Source: Aliiroseovarius salicola
GTDB lineage: Bacteria; Pseudomonadota; Alphaproteobacteria; Rhodobacterales; Rhodobacteraceae
Length of the DNA: 64,000 nucleotides
Reading direction: 5' to 3'
Assembly: GCF_027891095.1 (NCBI RefSeq)
Contig: NZ_JAQIIO010000003.1
Span: 411,252 to 475,251, forward strand
The notes under the pieces: generated by a model
Database searches by the model: none
The model's input: only the letters and a program-made list of their open reading frames with translations
Told to the model about the DNA's origin: nothing
Position numbers and translations under genes: made by a program
In this document: piece by piece, positions 9,579-18,137 of the stretch
Layout: each line of letters starts with the position of its first letter
How positions within the stretch are numbered: the stretch's first letter is position 1

Positions 9579-9617
9579 GATAGGACCATTTTGATGAGCG
9601 AGGTTTTTTGCCGGTAA

Positions 9618-9770
9618 TTTCACCCGACTTCGCCCAACCTGCCGCAGACCGACCGCATTCTGCGCGCTGTGCTGGATCTGCGGCTTCCGCTGACTTTCAG
9701 TCTTGAAGACTGCGCCCAGATTGCCCGGATCATTCGAGCTGAGATCTCATCGGCTTTTCAACGAACCTGA
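9618..9770 (+). pseudogene. Possible C-terminal remnant of a DegT/DnrJ-type aminotransferase
   Basis: After gph there is an open frame with no usable start: a stop lies just before it at about 9615 and it ends at TGA 9768-9770. The 50 residues read FHPTSPNLPQTDRILRAVLD, then LRLPLTFSLEDCAQIARIIR and a short tail. The pattern of a Thr-Asp-Arg helix start, a Leu-Pro turn and a Leu-Glu-Asp ...Ile-Ala-Arg-Ile-Ile helix resembles the tail of PLP-dependent sugar aminotransferases (DegT/DnrJ/EryC1/StrS). The N-terminal 300 or more residues are missing. The family call is from pattern memory only. Confidence 0.4.
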
Positions 9771-9774
9771 CGGG

Positions 9775-10674
9775 TCACTGAGTTTTTTCGTCGCCTAGAA
9801 TTTCACTTTTCAACCATTCTGCAAAGGCAAGGATCCGCGGGTCGGGATGTGGTGTTTCCGGAAAGACCAGATACATCCCGCGGGGGCTGGGAATGGTCAT
9901 GGGGTGAAGACGCAGAAGCTGCCCCTGCGCCTCGTCCGTCTGGGTCAGGCGCGCATCCGCCAGCGCCACACCGTTGCCGGACAAGGCCAGGTCGAGCATC
10001 CTCGCACGGTTCTTGTATTCGACGCTCATGAGCTGTGGCACCTCTTCCAGCCCTGCCGCCAGAAACCAGTCATGCCAGTCCGTTTCACGCCCCTGAATGT
10101 AACCAAGCGTCAGTTTTGCGATCTGATCTGGAGGAAGGGGGAAGGGTGCCCCATCCACATAAGATGGCGCACAAACCGGTCCGATCCTGTCCCCGTGAAG
10201 GTGTAGGGCTGTCAGCCCCGGCCAATTTCCATCGCCATAGCGAAGGCCTGCCTCCAGATCATCGGATTGAAAATCAACTAGACGATCCTCGAACATCAAC
10301 TGGACCTTTAGGTCCGGATATAGATCGTGAAACCGGGAGAGCCGTGGCAACACAAGGCGGTTGGTATAAAAGGGGGCCGCCGAAATTCTCAAGCTGCCGG
10401 ACATTTTCCGGGAAGCCATGTCTGTTGTCGCGGTTTCCAACTGGTCCAGCGCCTGCGTGATGGTTGGCGCGAGCTCAGCCCCGACTGGTGTCAGCCTGAC
10501 CTCTCGCGTGAGGCGACGGAATAACTGCACCCCCAGATGCTCTTCCAGCGCCTTGATCTGATGGCTCACCGCTGCCTGTGTGACGCATAATTCATTCGCG
10601 GCCTCTTTAAAACTTTGATGACGCGAGGCGGCTTCAAAGACGCGCAGTTGGTTCAGGTTCGGCAATTTACGCAT
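9775..10674 (-). CDS. LysR-family transcriptional regulator, GcvA-like
   Basis: A 299-residue LysR regulator. The winged HTH is residues 5-65 (LNQLRVFEAASRHQSFKEAANELCVTQAAVSHQIKALEEHLG), closest in wording to GcvA/AmpR-type members that start LPNLNQLRVFEAA. The effector domain follows (RISAAPFYTNRLVLPRLSRFHDLYPDLKVQL). The ligand is unknown. Its start is back-to-back with a small unknown protein gene at 10795, a common arrangement when a LysR protein controls its divergent neighbour. Confidence 0.92.
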   Translation of the reverse strand: MRKLPNLNQLRVFEAASRHQSFKEAANELCVTQAAVSHQIKALEEHLGVQLFRRLTREVRLTPVGAELAPTITQALDQLETATTDMASRKMSGSLRISAAPFYTNRLVLPRLSRFHDLYPDLKVQLMFEDRLVDFQSDDLEAGLRYGDGNWPGLTALHLHGDRIGPVCAPSYVDGAPFPLPPDQIAKLTLGYIQGRETDWHDWFLAAGLEEVPQLMSVEYKNRARMLDLALSGNGVALADARLTQTDEAQGQLLRLHPMTIPSPRGMYLVFPETPHPDPRILAFAEWLKSEILGDEKTQ

Positions 10675-10684
10675 GTTACATACC

Positions 10685-10697
10685 TTAGAAAATCTAA
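10685..10697. promoter_or_regulatory. Candidate LysR binding site (T-N11-A palindrome)
   Basis: TTAGAAAATCTAA is a perfect palindrome of the T-N11-A form used by LysR proteins. It sits 11 bp in front of the LysR start at 10674 and about 98 bp upstream of the divergent gene at 10795, suited to autoregulation and control of the neighbour. No binding evidence; inference from motif and place. Confidence 0.45.
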
Positions 10698-10794
10698 AGT
10701 ATCATGTGAAAAACCATCGTTTGTTGTCAAATCCACCATTCGGTTAAGCTCTTCTCAGGCGCCTCGAATGAAACACTGTCCCGAGGAGAATGAC

Positions 10795-11028
10795 ATGGCA
10801 CATCAACCAAAAACGCAGCTGACACTGAGTGAATATGACCTGATGTTGTTGCGCAGTGGATTTATCCTGCCGGGGGATCACCGCTATCTGACGCTGGGAG
10901 AGCGCATTCCACTGTCGCGATTAAAACCGGTTTTTGGTCAAGTGATGCATAAGATTGCAATGTGGCTTCACGCCATCGCTGACCGGATTGATGTGAAGTC
11001 ATCCCGATCCGAGACAGCGGCACTTTGA
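10795..11028 (+). CDS. Small protein of unknown function, divergent from LysR gene
   Basis: A 77-residue protein starting MAHQPKTQLTLSEYDLMLLR at an ATG with an excellent GAGGAG Shine-Dalgarno 7 bp upstream, and followed by a strong terminator at 11058-11082. It therefore looks like a real single-gene transcript. The sequence has an acidic/hydrophobic N-terminal half with SEYDLMLLRSGFILPGD and a helical C-terminal half (VMHKIAMWLHAIADRI). There is no signal peptide, membrane span or metal motif. I do not recognise the family. The divergent LysR gene and T-N11-A site suggest it is that regulator's target. Confidence 0.7.
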   Translation: MAHQPKTQLTLSEYDLMLLRSGFILPGDHRYLTLGERIPLSRLKPVFGQVMHKIAMWLHAIADRIDVKSSRSETAAL

Positions 11029-11057
11029 CTGCGTAAAATCATATCTGACATTGAATT

Positions 11058-11082
11058 GGAGCGGGAATTGCCCGCTCCTTTT
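11058..11082 (+). terminator. Rho-independent terminator
   Basis: GGAGCGGG (11058-11065), loop AATTG, CCCGCTCC (11071-11078), then TTTT. It ends the small-gene transcript 30 bp after its stop and separates it from the ivd operon. Confidence 0.85.
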
Positions 11083-11150
11083 GTTGGTTATCGAGAGGCT
11101 GGCTGTGCTCTCAGCTGATCTTCGTATGTTTTTGCGACGCTGCGTCCCCA

Positions 11151-11195
11151 TTGACGCGAATCTCCCGCTTCGTCTAAGAACTGAACAACCGTTCA
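11151..11195 (+). promoter_or_regulatory. Candidate promoter and operator of the leucine-degradation operon
   Basis: TTGACG (11151-11156) is followed at about 17-18 bp by a weak -10 (CTAAGA/TAAGAA near 11174-11180). Immediately downstream is the inverted repeat TGAAC-AACC-GTTCA (11182-11195), in the position of a repressor site just after the transcription start. Liu/ivd operons are known to be controlled by MerR-type (LiuR) or TetR-type (LiuQ) regulators; neither gene is in the window, and the site is shaped more like a TetR operator. Inference only. Confidence 0.45.
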
Positions 11196-11253
11196 ATAAT
11201 GGGCAAGAGACATATACGACCGGCAGACCCGGCCATATTCAGAGGATCCAGCC

Positions 11254-12414
11254 ATGTTCATGCAATCTATGAATTTCGACCTTGGGGAAGACGTCAACGC
11301 ACTGCGTGAGATGGTACATCGTTTTGCGCAGGAACGGATCAAGCCGATCGCGGAACAGGTCGACAAGACCAATGAGTTTCCGAACGAGCTGTGGAAAGAG
11401 TTTGGTGATCTGGGCCTGCTGGGTGTGACCACTCCCGAAGAATATGGCGGATCGGACATGTCCTATCTGGCCCATGTTGTGGCGGTGGAAGAGATTGCCC
11501 GAGCTTCGGCCTCGGTCTCGCTGTCCTATGGCGCGCATTCGAACCTCTGCGTGAACCAGATCCGCCGCAACGCCACCGACGAACAGAAGGCGAAATACCT
11601 GCCGAAGCTGTGTTCGGGTGAACATGTGGGCGCATTGGCCATGTCCGAAGCGGGCGCTGGCTCGGATGTCGTGGGCATGAAACTGCGGGCGGAAAAGCGC
11701 AACGGCTACTATGTTCTGAACGGCACCAAGTTCTGGATCACCAACGGCCCCGACGCCGATACCCTTGTGGTTTACGCCAAGACCGACCCGGATGCTGGCG
11801 CGAAGGGCATCACCACCTTCCTCATCGAAAAAGACATGAAGGGCTTCAGCACCTCCCCGCATTTCGACAAGCTTGGGATGCGCGGCTCCAATACTGCTGA
11901 ACTCATCTTCGAAGGCGTGGAAGTGCCGTTTGAGAACGTGCTGGGTGAAGAGGGCAAAGGCGTTGCCGTTCTGATGTCCGGGCTGGATTATGAACGCGTC
12001 GTGCTCTCGGGCATCGGCACCGGCATCATGGCCGCCTGCATGGATGAAATCATGCCTTACCTGAAAGAGCGCAAACAGTTTGGCCGCCCGATTGGCGACT
12101 TCCAGCTGATGCAGGCCAAGATCGCCGATATGTATACCGCGATGAACTCGGCCCGCGCTTATGTCTACGAGGTTGCCAAAGCCTGTGATCGCGGTCAGGT
12201 GACACGCCAAGACGCCGCTGCCTGTGTGCTATACGCCTCCGAAGAAGCAATGAAACAGGCCCATCAGGCTGTACAGGCCATGGGTGGCGCCGGCTTTATG
12301 AACGAAAGTGCCGTCTCGCGCTTGTTCCGTGACGCCAAGCTGATGGAAATCGGCGCCGGCACCTCGGAAATCCGCCGTATGCTGATCGGCCGAGAGCTGA
12401 TGGCGAACCAGTAA
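11254..12414 (+). CDS. ivd: Isovaleryl-CoA dehydrogenase
   Basis: A 386-residue acyl-CoA dehydrogenase that oxidises isovaleryl-CoA to 3-methylcrotonyl-CoA with FAD, passing electrons to ETF. The assignment to IVD rests on the catalytic base: Glu 247 in GLDYERVVLSG, at the site that distinguishes IVD from other acyl-CoA dehydrogenases (which use a C-terminal Glu), and on the operon. FAD/substrate signatures AMSEAGAGSDV and the C-terminal QAMGGAGFMNESAVSRLFRD are present. AGAGG precedes the ATG. First gene of the leucine-catabolic run; its TAA overlaps the next ATG by 1 bp. Confidence 0.96.
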   Translation: MFMQSMNFDLGEDVNALREMVHRFAQERIKPIAEQVDKTNEFPNELWKEFGDLGLLGVTTPEEYGGSDMSYLAHVVAVEEIARASASVSLSYGAHSNLCVNQIRRNATDEQKAKYLPKLCSGEHVGALAMSEAGAGSDVVGMKLRAEKRNGYYVLNGTKFWITNGPDADTLVVYAKTDPDAGAKGITTFLIEKDMKGFSTSPHFDKLGMRGSNTAELIFEGVEVPFENVLGEEGKGVAVLMSGLDYERVVLSGIGTGIMAACMDEIMPYLKERKQFGRPIGDFQLMQAKIADMYTAMNSARAYVYEVAKACDRGQVTRQDAAACVLYASEEAMKQAHQAVQAMGGAGFMNESAVSRLFRDAKLMEIGAGTSEIRRMLIGRELMANQ

Positions 12415-12953
12415 TGACGCGCTGGGCGATCATATGCGCCCTGACCTGTGTGGGGGCTCCGGCCCTTGCACAGGACGTCATTTATTCGTTTGACGCGACA
12501 GTGAACTGTCTTGCGGAAAAGGGCGAAGAAGGCGAAGCGCATCAGTGTTTTGGCACATCTGCGAATGCCTGTATGGAAACAACCGACGGTGGTTGGTCCA
12601 CGTTGGGCATGGTGCAATGCCTTGATGCTGAGTTGAAAGACTGGGATCGCCGATTGAACACCGCTTACGGGCTGTTGATGAAACACAGCAAAGAAGTTGA
12701 TGCGGAAATGGCTGAATGGGGCTCAAGCGCCCCCAGTCAGGCGGAAGCTCTGCGAAAAATGCAGCGCGCCTGGATCCCCTTCCGCGATGCCTCCTGCGAA
12801 TACGAACGCTCGACCTGGGGGGGCGGCACGGGCGGCGGACCGGCCAGCTTGTCCTGCTTTTTACACCTGACCGCCCAACAGGCCTGGTCCTTGGAAAAGA
12901 ACGTTGAGGCTTATGAAGCTGCGACCTGCAACCACGAAGGATGCACAGAATGA
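12414..12953 (+). CDS. Secreted DUF1311 (LprI-like) protein
   Basis: A 179-residue exported protein with a Sec signal peptide (cleavage after APALAQ, about residue 20). The C-terminal two thirds match the DUF1311/LprI domain: [41 protein letters not shown] and the distal Cys in [12 protein letters not shown]. Members include periplasmic lysozyme inhibitors, but most are untested. It sits between ivd and mccB, joined to both by overlaps (1 bp and 4 bp), although no periplasmic step belongs to leucine breakdown. Confidence 0.85.
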   Translation: MTRWAIICALTCVGAPALAQDVIYSFDATVNCLAEKGEEGEAHQCFGTSANACMETTDGGWSTLGMVQCLDAELKDWDRRLNTAYGLLMKHSKEVDAEMAEWGSSAPSQAEALRKMQRAWIPFRDASCEYERSTWGGGTGGGPASLSCFLHLTAQQAWSLEKNVEAYEAATCNHEGCTE

Positions 12954-14554
12954 AACTGAACTCACAAGCGATGCCGGGATCAGAGGCCTATAAAGCCAAT
13001 CGTGACGGACATTTGGAGGCGCTGGATGTGGCAGCGGCTGCTGCCGAAAAGGCGATGCAGGGGGGCGGGGAGCGCTCTCGCGACCGCCATCTGTCGCGCG
13101 GCAAAATGCTGCCCCGCGACCGCGTATCGAACCTGTTGGATCCGGGCAGCCCGTTCCTCGAAATCGGCGCGACGGCTGCCCATGGTATGTATGACGATGC
13201 CGCCCCCTGTGCAGGCGTGATCGCCGGGATCGGGCAGGTGCATGGTCAGGAAGTGATGATCGTCTGTAATGATGCCACCGTAAAAGGCGGCACCTATTAC
13301 CCGATGACGGTGAAGAAACACCTGCGCGCACAGGAGATTGCCGAGGAATGCAACCTTCCCTGCATCTACCTTGTGGACAGCGGCGGAGCGAACCTTCCGA
13401 ACCAGGACGAGGTGTTCCCAGATCGCGACCATTTCGGCCGCATCTTCTACAATCAGGCGCGCATGTCGGCCAAGGGCATCCCGCAGATCGCCGTGGTGAT
13501 GGGGTCCTGCACCGCTGGCGGCGCTTATGTGCCCGCCATGTCAGACGTGACCATCATCGTGAAAGAGCAAGGCACCATCTTCCTTGCCGGTCCTCCGCTG
13601 GTGAAGGCGGCAACCGGTGAGGTCGTGTCCGCCGAAGACCTTGGCGGCGGTGACGTGCACACCCGTCTTTCTGGCGTGGCCGACTACCTTGCCGAAGACG
13701 ACGCCCACGCGTTGGCGCTCGCCCGACGGGCCGTGGAAAGCCTGAACCGCGAAAAGCCTTTCACGGTGAAATGGCAGGAACCGGAAGAACCGCTTTATGA
13801 TGCAGAAGAGCTGCTGGGCGTAGTCCCCGCAGATTTGAAAACGCCTTACGACATCCGCGAGGTTATCGCCCGCATCGTGGATGGTTCACGTTTCGACGAA
13901 TTCAAACCGCGTTTCGGTGAAACCATCGTCTGTGGCTTTGCCCATCTGATGGGCTGCCCAATTGGCATAATCGCCAACAATGGCGTGATTTTCTCGGAAG
14001 CCGCACAAAAAGCCGCGCATTTTGTCGAGCTCTGCTCGCAGCGCAAGATCCCGCTGGTGTTTTTGCAAAACATCACCGGCTTCATGGTCGGCCGTAAATA
14101 TGAAAACGAAGGCATCGCACGCCATGGCGCCAAGATGGTGACCGCCGTGGCGACCACCTCAGTGCCGAAAGTGACCATGGTTGTGGGCGGCTCTTATGGC
14201 GCGGGCAACTACGGCATGGCCGGTCGCGCCTATCAGCCGCGTTTCATGTGGACCTGGCCGAACTCGCGCATCTCGGTCATGGGCGGCGAACAGGCGGCGG
14301 GCGTGCTCGCCACCGTGAAACGTGACGGGATTGAACGTAAAGGCGGGGAATGGTCAGCTGAGGAAGAGGCAGCCTTCAAACAGCCCACTATTGACATGTT
14401 CGAAGAGCAATCCCACCCGCTCTATGCCTCTGCCCGCCTTTGGGATGACGGGGTGATCGACCCGCGCAAATCGCGCGAAGTGCTTTACCTGTCACTCCTT
14501 GCCGCCCTCAACGCTCCGATCGAAGACACCAAATTCGGCGTATTCAGAATGTAA
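12950..14554 (+). CDS. mccB: 3-Methylcrotonyl-CoA carboxylase, carboxyltransferase (beta) subunit
   Basis: A 534-residue carboxyltransferase that moves CO2 from carboxybiotin on MccA to 3-methylcrotonyl-CoA, giving 3-methylglutaconyl-CoA. It has the two crotonase-like halves typical of biotin-dependent carboxyltransferases: [28 protein letters not shown] and [15 protein letters not shown] in the first, [15 protein letters not shown] and [18 protein letters not shown] in the second. NLPNQDEVF marks MCC rather than propionyl-CoA carboxylase. The start at 12950 overlaps the DUF1311 stop (ATGA). Confidence 0.96.
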   Translation: MKLNSQAMPGSEAYKANRDGHLEALDVAAAAAEKAMQGGGERSRDRHLSRGKMLPRDRVSNLLDPGSPFLEIGATAAHGMYDDAAPCAGVIAGIGQVHGQEVMIVCNDATVKGGTYYPMTVKKHLRAQEIAEECNLPCIYLVDSGGANLPNQDEVFPDRDHFGRIFYNQARMSAKGIPQIAVVMGSCTAGGAYVPAMSDVTIIVKEQGTIFLAGPPLVKAATGEVVSAEDLGGGDVHTRLSGVADYLAEDDAHALALARRAVESLNREKPFTVKWQEPEEPLYDAEELLGVVPADLKTPYDIREVIARIVDGSRFDEFKPRFGETIVCGFAHLMGCPIGIIANNGVIFSEAAQKAAHFVELCSQRKIPLVFLQNITGFMVGRKYENEGIARHGAKMVTAVATTSVPKVTMVVGGSYGAGNYGMAGRAYQPRFMWTWPNSRISVMGGEQAAGVLATVKRDGIERKGGEWSAEEEAAFKQPTIDMFEEQSHPLYASARLWDDGVIDPRKSREVLYLSLLAALNAPIEDTKFGVFRM

Positions 14555-14583
14555 GCCAGAGAGGGAAGGCCTGTTCTTCCTCT

Positions 14584-14626
14584 TGCCATAAATATCCTCG
14601 GGGGTCCGGGGGCAGACAGCCCCCGG
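14584..14626. repeat. Rhodobacterales-type intergenic hairpin element, within operon
   Basis: The 101-bp gap between mccB and mccA holds CCGGGGGC-AGACA-GCCCCCGG (14606-14626) preceded by ATAAATATCCTCGGGGG. Read on the minus strand this gives hairpin, then ACCCCCGAGGATATTT, the same architecture as the element at 911-960 (hairpin, then ACCCCGGGATATTTT). It lies inside an operon and has no T-run after the stem, so it may damp or process the message rather than end it. Confidence 0.55.
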
Positions 14627-14655
14627 TTCCGCCGCCCGAAAAAAGGAACAAATAG

Positions 14656-16590
14656 ATGTTCAAGAAAATTCTGATTGCCAACCGGGGCGAGATCGCTTGC
14701 CGAGTGATGGACACCGCCCGCAAGCTGGGTGTGGCAACAGTGGCGGTTTATTCCGATGCGGATGCAAACTCCCGCCATGTAAAGCTGGCCGATGAGGCAG
14801 TTCACATCGGCCCACCGCAGCCCGCCGAAAGCTATCTTCTTGGGGATCGCATTATTCAGGTGGCGCTGGAAACTGGTGCGCAGGGCATCCACCCGGGCTA
14901 TGGCTTTCTCTCTGAAAACCCCGACTTCGTGGACGCGGTTGAACAGGCGGGTCTGACTTTCATTGGTCCGTCTGCCGACGCGATCCGCAAAATGGGTCTG
15001 AAGGACGCAGCCAAGAAGCTGATGGTAGAGGCAGGCGTTCCAGTTGTGCCTGGCTATCATGGCGAGGATCAGGACCCGGCGCTGCTGGCATCCGAGGCTG
15101 AAAAGATGGGCTATCCGGTTTTGATCAAAGCCGTCGCAGGCGGTGGCGGCAAAGGGATGCGCCGTGTGGATGATCCCAAAGACTTCGCCGACGCGCTCGC
15201 CAGCGCACAGGGTGAAGCACAGACCGCTTTCGGCAATGCCGATGTTTTGGTTGAGAAATATATCCTCAGCCCGCGCCATATCGAAGTGCAGGTCTTTGGT
15301 GATGGCACCCATGCGGTGCACCTGTTTGAACGCGACTGTTCACTGCAGCGCCGCCACCAAAAAGTGATCGAAGAAGCACCTGCGCCGGGCATGACCGAAG
15401 AGGTGCGTGAGGCAATGGGTATGGCGGGTGTACGCGCCGCTGAAGCCATTGGCTACAAGGGTGCAGGCACGGTGGAATTCATCGTGGACGGCGCAAATGG
15501 TCTGCGCACCGATGGGTTCTGGTTCATGGAAATGAACACGCGCCTGCAGGTGGAACATCCCGTGACCGAAGAAATCACTGGTGTGGATCTGGTCGAATGG
15601 CAGTTGCGCGTTGCCTCGGGGGAAGGTCTGCCCAAGCAGCAGGACGAACTCTCGATCAACGGTCACGCGTTTGAGGCGCGACTGTACGCAGAGGATGTGC
15701 CGAAGGGCTTCCTTCCTGCCACCGGCACACTGACCCACCTGAAATTCCCCGAAGGCGCACGCGCCGATACCGGCGTTCGGGCCGGGGACACGATCAGCCC
15801 ATTTTACGACCCGATGATCGCCAAGCTGACCGTGCATGCGGCGACCCGTTCGGCGGCGCTCCGCATGATGTCGACGGCGCTTGCCCACACCGAAGTGGCG
15901 GGCTCGGTGACGAACCTCGCCTTTCTCGGTGCCCTGACCCGGCATGATGGATTTGCGGTGGGGGACGTGGACACGGGCCTCATCGACCGCGATCTTGACG
16001 CGTTGATTGACGAACCGGGCCCGACCATGAGCGATATCGGCGCGGCTGCGCTCTGTGCGCTGGATTTGCTGAAACCCAAAGGCAACGGCTTCACGTTGTG
16101 GGGTGGTCTCAACCATTTCGTCACATTGACCCATGCAGACGAGAGCGTGGATGTGGTTGTCACCTCGCGTGGTGCCGATCATCACATTATCACCGTGGGT
16201 GAGGAGCAGATCGAAGCCACACGTATTCATGGCCAGTGGAAAATGGGTGGTGATCGCGGCCCGCGCGTGGCCAAGGCGGGCAACGTGGTGACCGTATTTG
16301 CGCAGTCTGGACTTGAATTCCATGTTGTTGATCCGCTGGATCAGGACGCAGGAGCCGGGGCGGGCGCAGGGGTGATCGAAGCCCCGATGCCGGGCCTAGT
16401 GAAAGCTGTGTTTGCTGAGGCCGGTCAAGAGGTAAAACAGGGCGACCGCCTTGCTATCCTTGAAGCGATGAAGATGGAGCATTCGCTGGAAGCGGCACGC
16501 GACGGCGTGGTGGCAGAAGTGCTCTGTGCCGCAGGTGATCAGGTCGAAGCCGGGGCGCCGCTTGTGCGTCTGGAGGAAGAGGATGAGTGA
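14656..16590 (+). CDS. mccA: 3-Methylcrotonyl-CoA carboxylase, biotin carboxylase/carrier (alpha) subunit
   Basis: A 644-residue biotinylated subunit. Domains in order: biotin carboxylase N-domain (MFKKILIANRGEIACRV), ATP-grasp with KAVAGGGGKGMR (about 156-167) and EMNTRLQVEHPVTE, a linker region, and a C-terminal biotinyl carrier domain with EAMKMEHS, the biotin-accepting Lys being residue 606. Together with MccB it forms the carboxylase of leucine catabolism. BirA at 35986 is the likely ligase that attaches biotin. It overlaps the following glutathione transferase start by 8 bp. Confidence 0.97.
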   Translation: MFKKILIANRGEIACRVMDTARKLGVATVAVYSDADANSRHVKLADEAVHIGPPQPAESYLLGDRIIQVALETGAQGIHPGYGFLSENPDFVDAVEQAGLTFIGPSADAIRKMGLKDAAKKLMVEAGVPVVPGYHGEDQDPALLASEAEKMGYPVLIKAVAGGGGKGMRRVDDPKDFADALASAQGEAQTAFGNADVLVEKYILSPRHIEVQVFGDGTHAVHLFERDCSLQRRHQKVIEEAPAPGMTEEVREAMGMAGVRAAEAIGYKGAGTVEFIVDGANGLRTDGFWFMEMNTRLQVEHPVTEEITGVDLVEWQLRVASGEGLPKQQDELSINGHAFEARLYAEDVPKGFLPATGTLTHLKFPEGARADTGVRAGDTISPFYDPMIAKLTVHAATRSAALRMMSTALAHTEVAGSVTNLAFLGALTRHDGFAVGDVDTGLIDRDLDALIDEPGPTMSDIGAAALCALDLLKPKGNGFTLWGGLNHFVTLTHADESVDVVVTSRGADHHIITVGEEQIEATRIHGQWKMGGDRGPRVAKAGNVVTVFAQSGLEFHVVDPLDQDAGAGAGAGVIEAPMPGLVKAVFAEAGQEVKQGDRLAILEAMKMEHSLEAARDGVVAEVLCAAGDQVEAGAPLVRLEEEDE

Positions 16591-17269
16591 TTATCCATTC
16601 CGCCTGCACCACGTGCAATATGGCCGCTCGATCCGTGTTCTCTGGCTGATTGAAGAGATCGGGCTGGAAGAAAAGCTTGGGACTCCACTTGAAGTGGTGG
16701 ATTACCAGATCGGGTCAAAAGAAATGTTCGAGGGGGGGCTGAATAAGGTCTCCCCGGCGACCCGCATCCCCGCGCTGGAACTCGGTGACATCACCATGAG
16801 CGAAAGCGGGGCCATTGTTCAGTATCTGATCGAGGAATACGCCCCCAATCTGGGGGTGGCCCCCGGTCAGCCTGGGCGCACGGATTTCCTGCAATGGATC
16901 CATTACGCCGAAACCATGGCGAGCCTGATTGAACAGCTCAATCTTCAGATGGTGTTCCTGCGTCCGCCCGCAAAACCCAGCCCGATTGTGATCAAGCTGA
17001 ATGTGGCCCGGTTGCGGCACACGCTGGCTGGGCTGGAGGCGCGGCTTGCGGGGCGCGATTGGCTTCTGGATCAGGGGTTTTCGGGTGCAGATATCATGCT
17101 GGGGTTCAACCTCTTTGCCGCGCCCTACTACGTCAAACTGGACGCGTTTCCCAATATTCTCGCCTATAAGGCACGCATCGAGGCGATGCCATCTTATCAG
17201 CGTGTTGTGGCTCGCGAAGGAGAACAGAGATTTTATGCTCAGGATTTCTATCCTGTGCCTGAAACGTGA
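16583..17269 (+). CDS. Glutathione S-transferase family protein
   Basis: A 228-residue protein with the GST fold: a thioredoxin-like N-domain (RLHHVQYGRSIRVLWLIEEIGL, cis-Pro in ATRIPALELGDITMSESGAIVQYL) and an all-alpha C-domain (FSGADIMLGFNLFAAPYY). The ESGAI motif binds the gamma-glutamyl group of glutathione. The start at 16583 has GGAGGAAGAGG upstream within mccA, and the genes overlap by 8 bp. A GST in a liu operon may detoxify a reactive acyl-CoA product such as methylcrotonyl or methylglutaconyl species; this role is inferred. Confidence 0.9.
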   Translation: MSDYPFRLHHVQYGRSIRVLWLIEEIGLEEKLGTPLEVVDYQIGSKEMFEGGLNKVSPATRIPALELGDITMSESGAIVQYLIEEYAPNLGVAPGQPGRTDFLQWIHYAETMASLIEQLNLQMVFLRPPAKPSPIVIKLNVARLRHTLAGLEARLAGRDWLLDQGFSGADIMLGFNLFAAPYYVKLDAFPNILAYKARIEAMPSYQRVVAREGEQRFYAQDFYPVPET

Positions 17270-17277
17270 GGACGCAT

Positions 17278-18135
17278 ATGTCTGATTATGTAGAAATCTT
17301 CGAAGTTGGCCCGCGTGATGGGTTGCAAAACGAAAAGCGCCAGATCCCGACAGTCGAGAAGATCGCTTTGGTGGACCTGCTCTCCGGGGCTGGTTTCAGG
17401 CGGATCGAAGTGGCTAGCTTTGTCAGTCCCAAATGGGTGCCCCAAATGGCCGATAGCGCTGATGTGCTGGCCGGGATCACCCGTGCGCCGGGCGTATCTT
17501 ATGCGGCGCTCACCCCAAATATGCGGGGCTTTGAGGGGGCTGTGGCCGCCAAAGCGGATGAAATCGCCATCTTCGGTTCCGCCTCAGAAGGATTTTCCAA
17601 GGCTAATATCAATTGTTCGATTGAGGAAAGCCTTGAGCGGTTTCAGCCGGTGGCAGAGGCCGCCAAAGCCGCAAATCTGAAAATGCGCGGCTATATCTCC
17701 TGCGTGACCGACTGTCCCTATGACGGCGAGACACCACCTGAGAAAGTGGCATGGGTGGCCGAGAAGCTGATCGCGATGGGCTGTTACGAAATCAGCCTTG
17801 GTGACACGATTGGCAAAGGGACGCCGGAAACGATTACGCGCATGTTGGATGTGGTTCTGGGCGTAGCCGGGCCAGAGATGTTTGCCGGTCACTACCACGA
17901 CACATCTGGCCGCGCCTGTGACAATATCGAGGCCTCGATTGAAAAGGGTCTGCGGGTATTTGACGCCGCTGTTGGCGGTCTAGGGGGGTGCCCCTATGCA
18001 CCGGGAGCACAGGGCAATGTTGCCACCGAAGCCGTCCATGACCGTGTGATAGCACTGGGAATGACCACCGGGTTGGATCGCACCATCCTGGACAAAGCCG
18101 CCGACTTGGCGCGGCGTATGCGAGTTGAGGGATAA
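17278..18135 (+). CDS. mvaB: Hydroxymethylglutaryl-CoA lyase
   Basis: A 285-residue TIM-barrel lyase splitting HMG-CoA into acetoacetate and acetyl-CoA, the last step of leucine breakdown. VGPRDGLQNEK (residues 9-19) carries the metal-binding Asp and catalytic Arg; the active-site loop GGLGGCPYAPGAQGNVATE contains the catalytic Cys 238. FAGHYHDT supplies the metal-ligand His pair. Start chosen at MSDYVEIFEVGPRDG, matching the family N-terminus, with GAGG upstream. Confidence 0.96.
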   Translation: MSDYVEIFEVGPRDGLQNEKRQIPTVEKIALVDLLSGAGFRRIEVASFVSPKWVPQMADSADVLAGITRAPGVSYAALTPNMRGFEGAVAAKADEIAIFGSASEGFSKANINCSIEESLERFQPVAEAAKAANLKMRGYISCVTDCPYDGETPPEKVAWVAEKLIAMGCYEISLGDTIGKGTPETITRMLDVVLGVAGPEMFAGHYHDTSGRACDNIEASIEKGLRVFDAAVGGLGGCPYAPGAQGNVATEAVHDRVIALGMTTGLDRTILDKAADLARRMRVEG

Positions 18136-18137
18136 CA

